DNA of 64,000 nt from positions 558,001-622,000 of the forward strand of contig JAZKJV010009788.1 in NCBI GenBank assembly GCA_037367405.1, written 5' to 3'. The DNA comes from Ottelia alismoides. Lineage: Eukaryota; Streptophyta; Magnoliopsida; Alismatales; Hydrocharitaceae. The position numbers and the translations under genes are program-made. The notes under the pieces were generated by a model. It was given only the letters and a program-made list of their open reading frames with translations. It was not told the origin of the DNA and made no database searches. Shown here one piece after another: positions 22,644-33,910 of the stretch. Within the stretch, counting starts at the first letter, position 1; the number at the start of each line of letters is the position of its first letter.

Positions 22644-22661
22644 TGGCACCATTGTCAAGGA
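22644..22661 (+). promoter_or_regulatory. Decayed tRNA-Asp primer-binding site (element C)
   Basis: TGGCACCATTGTCAAGGA differs from the intact A site at five positions, all transitions of C to T or G to A, as expected for mutated methylcytosines. The position two bases after the LTR supports the call. Confidence 0.85.
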
Positions 22662-24779
22662 GCAATGGATAGAGTAGCATTACTTGTGTATATTTGCATT
22701 TACATTATTTTCTCTTTTATTTATCTTTTATTTTTTATAATTATTTATCTGAGTCTGACCATTTTTCTTTGTTGATTTTCTTACAAGAGTCCGCATTGCG
22801 ACAATGACTTCTTAGGAGGTTGGCACACCCGAGCTGTGAGGAGATTAACCTTTTCTGCTTAAGTCAATTGGAGAGAGCTGGAGAGAGTGACAATAAGAGA
22901 AGTGAAGAGCATATCTTTTTACCTTTTTATTTTTTTGGTGGGAGAGTGTCTTATTTTTATTGTTGTATATTATTTGTAATAATTCAGCACATTTTGGACA
23001 CTACACTTCACGAGGTCTATTGCTTGGGTGATTTTTCACTTGGGGGCCCCATCGGTTTTCTCAAGTTTTCATCACTTGTATTATATTTTGTTTCACGTGT
23101 TTTGAGTTTCCTGCCTTCTTTTCTTTTGTTTTCTATGATTGATCCCCTAGATTTACGATTGCTTGACATTGTAACTAGGTCCAAGGCCTAATTAGTAGCA
23201 TGCACCTATAGTTCTCTACGCTTGTATTTAGTCAAATTTAGAATTATTGGTTATTTGAGATCGAGCGTTGTGAGAGGCTCCATACAACGCCGGCAGTATC
23301 TGATGTGGTAGACACTGAGGAGTCTTCAAGATCGGACTTTTGGATTTCTTTTCAGAGTAATTAGCATCTAGCTCTTCACGTTTAATGGCAGTTATTGTTT
23401 AGGGAGATTTTGCCATTTTTGCATATCGTGCATGTAGTGTAAATATTTTAATTCTGTTTTGCATCCTGTATGGAGAGAGTTGGGAAGCATTGTTATTCTT
23501 CTTACTTTGCATGCATCATTTGATACGAGGGTGAGATTTCCACCCCTAGTATCCACTTGCATGGCTTTTCTGCTATCTCCCTCTATTTTTACTAACTTAG
23601 GATTAAAAGAAAATACAAGAAATCGTTAGGTGCTTTTTATTGAAAAATACTCAAGAAATTGAAAATCCAGAGACTAAAACAATGGGGCTGCTAATAAAAC
23701 TTTGACCTTAACCAAAAGTCTCAATGGACATCATTATTTTGGGTTCATAAAGCCCTCATTATTTGCAAGTATAATTCAGATAGAGTGAGGCACGTCCCTT
23801 AAGGAATAGAGCCCAAATCCGATCTGTGGCTGCCTTTATAATCACCTTGGATGGTGAAGTATTGGCATTTCTATCGTATGTAGATGAGTAGGGACTTGTT
23901 GATGACGGTGTTCCCGCCTTGTGTGGATCATCCGACTTGGTCTGAAGTATTGAGCATAGGCCACGCCCTCACGGGTGTGTCTGTCTCATCGTCTTGCATC
24001 CGAGTACATCTCTTGTACGAGAAATATTGGTTTCACATGTTGGCTTCCTCTCTCTATTTCTTTGGATGAGTAGCCCCCCAGGCACGTGATCGAGGACTCA
24101 AAGATCGCAGATCACAGGTTACAAAGGAAGTGGAAAGTACCAGATTCTTTTCTGACAGTACTCACTCTTTTATAGGGTTAGCCCTCTAAGGACTTGTGAA
24201 AAGATTTGCATGAATAACAAAAATAAAATTAAAATGATAGAAATAGACGAACCTTTATGACTTCACTTGTGTGAGTTAGTGAACCTGAAACTTATTTGGT
24301 GTTTGTTTTGATTTAGATTAAGTTCAAAGATTAGTCCTGCACATTTGTGCCATTTTTCCATTTTATATGTTTCATTCTCTTTTGACCATTGCTCACTTTG
24401 AACCATTCTACAATTTTACACTCATTTTATTCCTTGTTCATCACCATATCCTTCATCTATTCTCGATCTTCCTCTTGACCTTCGAGATAGTGACTCATGG
24501 ATGGCTTGGTCGGGTCCCCGTTGACACCCATATCGATTCCATGCAGTCGACATCTCCTATAATTCAAGGCGATTTCCGAGAACCCAGTTCGGACTTTACG
24601 AACTTCTCTCCAGGTCTTCTTCAATAATCTGAGATCACTCTTGTCCCAAACTCTACCCATTTTGGATGGAAATAATTCACTCCTCACACTTCTACATCCT
24701 TAATGAAGTTTTGTATTGACCTTAACACAACACTTCTCTACATCTAGTGCTTCTATTCAGATTGATCGAAGCATTATTC
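22662..24779 (+). other. Leader of element C
   Basis: Noncoding. A purine-rich GGAGAGAGCTGGAGAGAG stretch (about 22870) matches the A and D leaders. 23903-23927 is identical over 25 bases to 54893-54917 in D and contains the CGCCTTGTGT loop. Other ORFs (22820-23191, 23884-24069) are not conserved and are not called. Confidence 0.6.
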
Positions 24780-27000
24780 CATTTGCAGACCAAGACTCCG
24801 ATCTGGAGCCCAAGATACATTCAGATTCTGATTCATACATGGCTCCGACAAGATGAGGGAAGGTACCTCAACATCCTCCACAGCCAGAATAGGGCCAGAC
24901 AGACCAGAATGTTGTGAATGCTCAGTTGCTCTCCTCCATTCAAGCTATTCAACAACATCTCACAGACCAATCATTGTTCTTGGTTTCCTTCTCATAGATG
25001 CTCAATAATCTGAGGATAAGAAGAGAGAATCAGGGAGGGGGATTTGAAGATGAAGAATTGAGAGATGGACCACGTGGTGGTCTAGAAGATGAGCTGGGAG
25101 GAGAGAGGCCCAAGCCTACTCTCAAGGAGACATACAACCCTGGCACTGGCCAGGTGACTGAGTGGATCCAAATCCCACTGGTCCATGCACATTTTGAGAT
25201 GAAGCCTCAACTCTTAGCTCTTCTTCCCACCTTCCACGGGAATGCAAATGAAGAACCTTACATCCATCGACAGCAGTTTTCTCGCATCTGTGGTACCACA
25301 CACTACCCTAACATAATGTTAGATGCAGTCAAGATGACGACATTTCCATTCAACCTTCAAGATAAGGCGCTCTACTGGATTAATCATCTAGGGAATGTTG
25401 TCATGGCCTAGGAGGAGCTCAAGTCAACATCTCTCCACGAATTCTATCCTCTTGATCGGCTAAATTATATACGGGCCATAATCATCATTTTCTCCCAAGC
25501 CACGCACGAGTCTATCCATGAAGCTGGAGCGTTTCAGAGATTTGCAAGAGAAGTATCCCCACCATGATATTCCTCGGACTAGTTTGGTCCAAAATTTATT
25601 TGAGGGACTTACTATTGAGAGCAAGATGCTCGTAGATGTCACTTGTGGCGGTCGCATTTTAACAAAGACAAAGACATTGTTTGGCAGATCTTCGAGGAAA
25701 TGGTCGAAGGAGAGGCCACCTTGTTACCGTCTCACACCTATCAGCGTCAGCCATACAGATCCATCAAAAATCTGTTCATATGGTGCCATCTTATGAACTA
25801 GACAGGGATGAGAGATCAAACTTGAGCATTATTGGGAGCCGCCTCTCTAAAGTGGACATCATCGAAAAGCGGTCACATGACCTAGAAAAATTAGCTGTGA
25901 TCGAACAGAGGACACGGAACCTGAACAAATTGAATCAAATTACCAAGCAGTTGGAGTCGTTGGTGAGTATAATTAATTCCTGCTAGTTGATGACTACATC
26001 AGCCATGATTCCTACCGAGACGAAGGAGCCATCATTGCCTCAATCTCCTCAATAGAGTCTAGTGCAGCTGGAGGTCCAACATGTATACTACATGCAAGCC
26101 CCGGAGCCAATAGCAATTAGTTGTATACTAGCCGGAGCCTCCACTTATTCCGGATCCATGTTTCCCACCCATGTACGTCATTGAGGAGGAGGATGGTGTA
26201 TGTACCAATGATGTACATTTGGCCCATCCATGCAGACATTAGCAGGGCCAACCTTCAACTCCTTATCCCTTACATCAACACCAGGAAGGGAAATTTGCCC
26301 AGAACAACCAACCTCAGCATCATCAGTCTCCACCTTATCAGAATAACTGGAGACATAATTCTTATTAGAAACCGACATACCGTCAACACCAGCAGTATCA
26401 ATAGTATGTGGTTGCGCCATATCAATACCTTCCTCCACAACATTATCAGTATCATCCTTCTCCTCAATACAATTCTCGGAAATCCTACCATCATCCTCCA
26501 CACCATTCCCAATCTTCGGGCGGACAACACGCTAAACCATCCAAGGCTGCTCCTGTGAACCCAACCCTGGACTGCTTGGCTCAATTGGTGAAGAGCTTAG
26601 TAGAAATGAGCCAGAAGCTAGATGACCTCACCGTCGTCGAACCATCCATTCCGGCATAGGATGAGGCAAGCCCTAATAATTTCAGAAAGAGAGAGCAAAG
26701 TTTGATATCTCGCCCGATCTAACAGAGTCTTGTGTGCTTTATATGTTTTTATCTAATGATGTCACTCTTAGGAGCGGAAGGACTTTGCAGCCTTCATACT
26801 CTACAAAGGGGAAGAATAAAGTTTCTACTGGTGAATCATCATCTTTTACATTAGTTGATCCGACAACCGGGCTGGGTGAGGAAGAAGAAGGCGAAGGAGA
26901 AGCACCAGGCTCAAAAATTCAAAAAGTAGGAAGAACAAAAACACCAAAAAGGGAGCAGCATACAAAGTAACACTGCATTGACAATAGAGAGGAGCCCGCA
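24780..27000 (+). pseudogene. Gag relic of element C
   Basis: A diverged Gag with many stops. The best block (24998-25411) reads ETYNPGTGQVTEWIQIPL..LLPTFHGNANEEPYIH..FPFNLQDKALYWINHLG, aligning with the capsid block of A. It ends at TAG (25409-25411) where A has a capsid tryptophan. After a frameshift 25518-25700 gives RFRDLQEKYPHHDIPRTSLVQNLFEGLT..CGG. A later piece near 25800-25980 matches the coiled-coil region, and 26734-26970 holds DVTLRSGRTLQ, the segment before the acidic linker (DFVTLRSGR in A). Confidence 0.82.
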
Positions 27001-27534
27001 TCAGCAGCCGTAGCGCCAATCGATGGAACCCAACCTACAGCTTTTGGAGGTCCACCTCCGATGGATGATTGCACTCCATTTCGTCATCCATTTGTATAGC
27101 AAGATGCAGACATAAATTCCTATATAAATAAGAACAATCTTTTTTGGTTTTGATTATGTACATATTCCATTTCTATATGCCACGTAAAAATCCAAAAAAA
27201 TGGATAATAGAAAACAACTTTGTCTGACCCTGATGTGGTCAAAATAATTCAGAATTTTGTTCTTGAAATATCTTTGTTCAAGGACATCAAGTATATGTCT
27301 AACATTAAGAAAAGACTAACAGAGGCATGTACTTCAAAGAGGCAGCTGCAAGAGTCTGAGAGAGAAATGTGAAGCATATCATAGCTGCGACTACTATCAA
27401 TGCAATCAGCAATCTCCCAAGCAAAAAGAAAGATATGGGAGCCCTTCTTGTCAGATGCTGGATGCTCTACCAAGAGTCTGATAAAACACTTCTTAATAGC
27501 AGACCGTCTATCAATCTGATGCTTACTTTACTGC
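27001..27534 (+). pseudogene. Protease N-terminal relic of element C, cut by element B
   Basis: 27369-27529 gives KKKDMGALLVRCWM..SDKTLLNSRPSINLM, corresponding to the pre-protease and active-site region of A (LLDSGSSINLL); the catalytic Asp is now Asn. Upstream 27001-27368 is frameshifted linker. The last five bases (27530-27534, ACTGC) are the target duplicate of B. Confidence 0.78.
27530..27534. repeat. Target site duplication of element B, left copy
   Basis: ACTGC directly precedes the LTR end at 27535 and recurs at 46292-46296 directly after the other LTR. Confidence 0.93.
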
Positions 27535-27568
27535 TGATAAACACGAAATTCACGAGGGTCTAAATTGG

Positions 27569-27590
27569 TGTCTCACACAAGGCGGAGACA
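27569..27590 (-). promoter_or_regulatory. U5 hairpin with CCTTGTG loop (element B, 3' LTR)
   Basis: On the minus strand TGTCTC pairs with GAGACA around loop CGCCTTGTGT. The 5' LTR copy is at 42463-42484. Confidence 0.55.
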
Positions 27591-29991
27591 ACCGTCGCTG
27601 TGGCGACTCTCAAATGAATCTCGTATTTAATCAACAATTAACCCACACTATAGATCAAGCAATGACAAACTATGTGAAGTTAAAATTTATTTTTAACTCT
27701 ACATAAATGGTGTATAGGACAAGTAAGCAGAGTTCGAACACAGGGAGCAAACAGGGCAGATCGGACAAATGTGTGTATGTGTTAGTGTGAAATGTTGTCT
27801 ATACTATGCAAGCAATTTTTTGTGGGTTTTTAATTTTTTTAATTTAGTTTTTTATTTTGTATTTTGAATTTTAATTTTCTGATTTTTATATTTTATATTT
27901 TATATATTTTTTATTTTCTTTTTCAATATTGGAATATGTAAGCAAGGTAATAAAAAGGGTGATACAATATTTATAAAAATACTCAAAAATAGCCAAAAAT
28001 TCAGAAATAAAATATTTTTGGTACTTTTATGATTTTTTTACTATTTTTGTGAGTTTTGGGTATTTTTCAAGACGTTTTTGGTATTTTTAAATACTGAAAT
28101 AAAGGAAAACAGGGGACTAGCTACTAGTTGTGAGTAAAATAGGACTTAAAAATATCAAACAGACACAAAATTTTCCCAAACTAATTTTCAAATAAAGATA
28201 AGAAAATATAGAACCTACAGGAACTGAGTTTGCATTTTTCTGATTTTCTACAATTCTTTAGATTTTTTTGAAGTTTTTAAGTGTTTTCTAATTTTTAGGG
28301 TTTTCTTTTGAGATTTTTAGTGATTTTTGTACTGACACTAAAATAGGATAAAAAAATTGACAATGGGTATTTTTTTTGGAATTTTTCAAGGTATTTTAAT
28401 ATTTTTTTATGGATTTTATAAGCTAGACATTGCACAAAATGGATGTTTTTGATTTTTAATAAATAATAAAAATGCAAGAAAATCAAAAAATAAAAACATA
28501 GCGTTAAAGAGCAAGCACACATGAGCTTATCTTGAATTTTTGAGAATTTTTCGAATTAAAATGATGCCTTAATTAAATAGAACAAGCACACAAAAATATC
28601 ACAGCCTGATAGGGGTATATATGCAAATATTAAAACATCCAGGGGTATCTAAGCAATTTTTCCACAAAATTTAACACTTAATATTCAAATTTATGGATTG
28701 AATACAGATCCTCAAACCCGCAGGGGTGTCGGTGCAAAAAGCCCACCAGGGCGCGTGACTTGCATGCGCCTGGGAGGGACCTAAGTGTAATTCCAACCAA
28801 GCCCGAGGGCTTACATGCAATTATCCCAAAATTTTAACACTTGAACTGGAACTCCTGGTACTAAAACAAAATAACAAAGGGGTCGAGGACCTCAATGCAA
28901 AATGCCCGCACCTCACGTGAACAGGTCACGTGAGGTGACGTGGCAGAGGACCCTTGTGTAATTACTGAAAGTTCGAGGGCCTTTTTGCAAAATTTACAAA
29001 AGTTTTTTAACTACTAATGAAAGTCTTAGGACTAAAACTAAATTACAAAAATGGCGAGGGTTTAAACGCAAAATCCCCTCGCAAGGCAGATCCAACGGCG
29101 AATGGACGCTGATGACGCGTGGCGCAAATCCAACGATCGGTGGCTAGACGCGATCCAGCAGCGTGGGCCGCGCCACTTATCCACGTGGAATCTTCTCCTG
29201 GCGCGATGACGGTTCGCTCGTGGACGACCTAGATTAGAAGGATCTCAACGAATCTGAAGGTAGAGGCTCTCGAAGATCCAACGGCTAGTGGTGGATCTGG
29301 GCGGGGCCGGTGATCGAACAACTGAAGGACTATGAGGAAGAACAGGGAAGAACTCGCCGCCTGCGAGCTTCCCTGATCTCCTTCTTCCTCCTCGGGCACT
29401 ATCTCGAGCTGCAAAATGGCTCAGCGGGATCCTCTGGTCCTCCTCCAGATGCTGGGGGCGACAAAACTCTCTGGCGTAGCACGGAGGAGCGGCACGAGGT
29501 CGGCGGAGCAGAGGGGCTCCAGGAATCTTGGCGAGAACAAAATTGACCCCCAGGTGCTTCAAAGCTTCAGGACATGCACCAAAATGTGTTAAGGAGGTCG
29601 AGGGCAAAATGCCTCGACCTCCAATGGCTCTCAAAACTGGGGTGATCGGCGAGAGGGATACTCGCCGGAGCTTGCTCCGGCGAGGCGAGTCGATTAAGCG
29701 AGTCGATGGTGGATTGAACGCGGAATATGGATCTAAATCCTCCTAAGGGTACGAGGAATATGACTAGGGTAAAAGTGGAATCGATGACAGCCTCAATGGC
29801 CGGAGCCAGAGGGAATATACCTCAACGGGAAAACTCGTCGGAGGTGTGGTTGGAATGCGCCCAGCTCGTGCTTATCCTCCGCCTTGAAGAAGAAGACCTG
29901 GAGCTGTCACCTCCAAGGTGCTCGAGCGAGTCCAAGGGGGGAAAAACTGGATGAATCGCAGTTCGAATTTCAAACAAAAGTTGGAGCTGGG

Positions 29992-30264
29992 TTATATGGG
30001 GTTGACGGTCAGTGGGGAAAGAACGAGGCGTGGTGGTTGATTCAACGCACGACAGCCCAGGTAAACATCTGGGCGAGCATGAGAGATGAGCGAAGATCAA
30101 AGTTGCAGAAGGTTGCACCACCAGAAGATAAAAGACCTGGCCTCGAAAAATCCACAAAAGTGGGTCAAAAACGAGGCTGGCAGAGCTACAGGACCTAGGG
30201 TCAGAGAGTTGACCCGAGGTCAACTCTCCTGGCCCCCCTGGTTGGTCCACGTGGACCAACCAGG
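29992..30264 (-). promoter_or_regulatory. LTR promoter of element B (3' LTR copy)
   Basis: A 28-bp perfect palindrome centred on CACGTG lies at 30237-30264. An inverted W-box with 11-bp arms (GAGAGTTGACC / GGTCAACTCTC, 3-bp spacer) is at 30204-30228. The TATA-like CCATATAA (minus strand) is at 29992-29999. Confidence 0.65.
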
Positions 30265-31411
30265 AAAAACTTGGTAAAAATCATTTATAAAATCATTTTA
30301 AAATAGTGAATGATGTCATTTTATTTAGGTTATAAAATGAAAATTGATTATTATTTTATAGAGTATTTAATTCTATTTTTTAATTATTTTTATGGAATAT
30401 ATTTTTATAAGTTACCTATTATGCCCCTTATAGGTATATTACCTATATATTGTATTCTTTTATTTTTATTTTGTGTCTTTTAATTTTATTATTTTTATTT
30501 AGTATTTTATAAAATCATAGAATACTTCTATATACACAAATATATTTTTGTTTTATTTTTCTGATATGTTTTGTACATTAAATAAAATATAAGTAGGTAA
30601 TGTATAGGTATGTATATAGGTATAATACCTGTGTTTTATATATACAAATATTTTTATTTTGAGTTTTCTTTGCATTTCTATTCCGATTTTAATGTACATA
30701 ATTATTATAAGTAATAATTGCATAATTATAAAAATATACAAATAATGAATAAATAATAAATCGAATATTTTAATCTGTACAAGTATACAATGTGGGTCCA
30801 AAACTCAACTTTCAAACCGTAGCTCCGCCAAATGCAAGACCACCGCCATTAAATAGCTTATTTTATTCTATATACAATTAAAGGTGAGTTTACTGCATTT
30901 GGAGTTTTCAGTTGTGAGATACAGGTATGGGAAGTTGGGATTCTGGAATTTTATTCAGACCATAACTTTTTATATGTAAGTTATTTTTGAGTGAAATAAA
31001 TTTTGTATTTTTCTTTATTTAATTATTTACAACTTTTATGTACAAAGTTTCTTTATTTGAGGTATAAAAAGTGGAACCAAAAATAGGTCCCAAAATGAAT
31101 AAAGAATGAATTAAAGAGTATTGTATTTTGACTGTAATTGGCCCTTATCTCCCCCTACTTTATTCCTTGTCGACCTATTCATCAAGATGCCTAGGTCTCG
31201 GGGTTCGGGTCATAAAATATTTGCAATATTTTATTCTTTTTCTTTTCTTGTATTTATTCTATAATTTTGGCTTTAATTACAGTATTTTATACACTATTTA
31301 CAGGTACATGCATGAATGCTAAGATGGTGTAATTAATGCTATTTACAGGCAATTGCTAGGGTTTTTGGTGCCAAAATGATAGAATAAAGATGATGAAATG
31401 TGGATTCATCA

Positions 31412-31423
31412 TCCCCCTATACT
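31412..31423 (-). promoter_or_regulatory. Polypurine tract (element B)
   Basis: AGTATAGGGGGA on the minus strand abuts the start of the 3' LTR, as in A and D. Confidence 0.85.
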
Positions 31424-33327
31424 TTACCTTTGCTAGTCCCTAGCAAACACTTATGCAATAAGTGCAAAAAGAAAAAGAAAGAAAAGAAAAAGAATAACTT
31501 GGATTTTATTTGATCATCAAACCTGTCTTCACAAAATCAAAGTTTGGAGCTTAAGTCGGACCTTTGGAATTTTAGTGCGGGCGGAACCTTAATGAGAACC
31601 GAATTTGAAATCCAGCAGCCCTCGAGAATCCCAAAACTCTGTCCAAGTCTCCTCTATAGCCAGGTCAGAAATACTTCAACTCATACGCAAACTCTTACGA
31701 CTATGAATTCTGACTCGTACAGTGTAAGTGATGGTGGCTCTCCCCAGCTAGAATGACAAAGAAACTGACTTCTCCAGTACGACAACCCAATGATTCCCCA
31801 ATCCAATGACTCCATCCTCGAGGAGCGGGGTATTCCCTTCTAAGTTCAAGTGGCAACCAACTCAAGAGGAGGGGGTGAAGAGAAAAATGGACGGTAGCCA
31901 GTGTAGCTACCTATCCTGGGATGCAAGACCAATGTAGTCAAGTCATCCTGCTGCAGGCTAACATGATATGACTTTGGAACTCAAGCTTGCTTATTGGCTT
32001 TACAACATTTGTACATACTTTGCAGGCTTTTTATTTTTGTACATGCCTGAACATTTTTTTTGAATACTATATACATCAGCATTTACATAAGGAGTTTTTC
32101 CTCTTGAGCCAGTAGACTATCCCTCTTTTGAAGCTTTATTGCAACCCACAGCCTCCTGTCTTCAGACTTCCTTATCACTGGACGGGTTGGGGTGCACTTC
32201 CCTCCCTAGAGGAGGACAAGTGTTTCCACTTGTGTGCGTCTCATACCAGCAAATCCAATCCCCTCACCACTCCAACTGAGTTGAGCCATGTGAACGGTGC
32301 GGGTGTCCAAGTTAGGTCATTATCAACAAGAGTCGTGCGTGTGCTCCGAAATACTCTACTTAGATAGTCAAGAATCCATTGAACTAAGTCTCGTGATCCT
32401 CAAAGAATTAAGTCAACTAGACCTGAAGTACCTCAAACCCAGTTCCTATAAGGTTTCTGTTATTAGATATATTTTAAGGTCCAATCAAGCTCCAATCTCT
32501 GGATTTTACTTAGACTTGTTCAACTATCAAACTCAATCCGAAAAATGCTTATGCTATGCAGTGCAATGCATAAAATATTTTTGTGATGCAATTTTCAAAA
32601 ATTTTGAACTTTTTATGGATTTTTGAAAAGATGATGATGATGCATATGCATTTTTTTGTAATTTTCAAAGAGTTTTTTCAAATGTTTTGGGTTTTAATTT
32701 TGCAAATGTTTTTGGGAATTTTGAAAACAAAAAGATTTTGGTTGAAAACTAGGTGAAAATATGTACACGGGAGTGCTTCTTATATACAAGAAGTTGATTT
32801 TAAGAATTTACAGGGTAAGTGATCAATTTTATACATAGTGAATTTTAGGGAGATGTATGTATTCCTCAAACTTATTTGACACAAGCTTTTCACACAATTT
32901 TTGAAAACTATAGTCCAAAATAATTTTTACAAGCATTTTACAAACATGTACACACATTTGAAAATCATTTTGCAAAGGTTTTCAAAACAGTATATATAGA
33001 TTTTTTTCAAAACATTTTTGCAACCATTTTTCAAACCATTTGCAAATTATTTTTCACACATTTTCTTTCACACAAAGAAAAGAAATTTTTACAAATCACA
33101 CATTTTTACAAAGTTTGAAAACATGTAACAAAATATTTTCAAAATAGTTTTCAATAAATGTTCACATAGATTTTCAAACTATTTTTCAAACATTTTGCAA
33201 AAAACATTTTCACCTGATTTATTAATCAGTATATACACAAAAGAATTTGAGGAACAGAACACCTTTTTATTAAAGATTTTTAATGAATTTTAAAGAATTA
33301 TTAGCCATATTATTAGGAAAATACGAA
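31424..33327 (-). other. Noncoding 3' region of element B
   Basis: No env-like ORF. 31780-31960 contains the conserved block also in A and D (CTCGAGGAGCGGGGTATTCC in + orientation). 32620-33250 is low-complexity sequence of TTTTCAAA and TTTTGCAA words. ORFs at 32128-32626 on the + strand are antisense to the element and not called. Confidence 0.65.
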
Positions 33328-33722
33328 AGTACGAGTTATGGCTAAAGTATATACATAGTATATACAACCCCCCTATACTTAGCTTGAGCTATGTCCTCAT
33401 AGATCGGAGAGAAAAGAGAAGACATAACTCGTACTAAGTATAAGCAAGTCTAAAGAATTGATGAATGAATCAATCAAATGAGAAGTTGACCGTCCCCCCT
33501 ATACTTAGGATCAAATAATCCTAAGTATAGCAGACTGTACACAATGCAGGGAGGGTCAAGGGTGGGAATGAACAGATCGTACTCAGATTGTCTCCCCCTA
33601 TACTTAGGGTAAGATATCCCTAAGTATAGACAAGAAGAGGAGACAATGGAGAGGATCGAAGAATAGATGAAACTCGGGGTGCCAACCCCCCTATACTTAG
33701 GACAAAGTACATCCTAAGTATG
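33328..33722 (-). repeat. Array of PPT-like hairpins in the 3' region of element B
   Basis: Simple units at 33686-33722, 33593-33630 and 33494-33530 each read, on the minus strand, TACTTAGG-loop-CCTAAGTATAGGGG. The complex unit at 33328-33442 has arm a (33434-33442), b (33421-33435), b'' (33386-33395), a' with G run (33367-33383) and b' (33328-33340). The order is the same as in D. Confidence 0.88.
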
Positions 33723-33910
33723 GAAAACTGTCTACAAGGGCAGCACCTTTTTGACAGATAAAGAAAATAGAAAAGGAAAAGAAGAAAAGAAGAAAAGAAG
33801 AAAATAAATCAACAGATGAAAGAGTGATATGAACAGATGGATCTGTACAACGGAAGATGGAATTGATCACCATGTATGAGATGCAGATGATGTGAGTCAA
33901 AGAACACATC
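33723..33910 (-). other. Spacer between pol and hairpin array (element B)
   Basis: Noncoding, with an (AAGAAAAG)n microsatellite at about 33776-33806 whose counterpart in D is at about 56676-56701. Confidence 0.55.

Larger units (their letters stand above)
27535..31411 (-). repeat. 3' LTR of element B
   Basis: In element orientation it starts TGATGAATCCACATTTCATCA (31411 downward) and ends GTTTATCA (27535). It contains the promoter (about 30264-29992), GC-rich transcribed-type block (about 29990-29090), degenerate TTTTGCA..CCCT units with CACGTG sites (about 29050-28600), and AT-rich remainder. It is nearly collinear with 42429-46291. Confidence 0.94.

Noticed and set aside
22820..23191. 123-codon ORF as a gene in C
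   Set aside because: Lies in the leader of a decayed element, is hydrophobic low-complexity sequence and has no counterpart in A, B or D.
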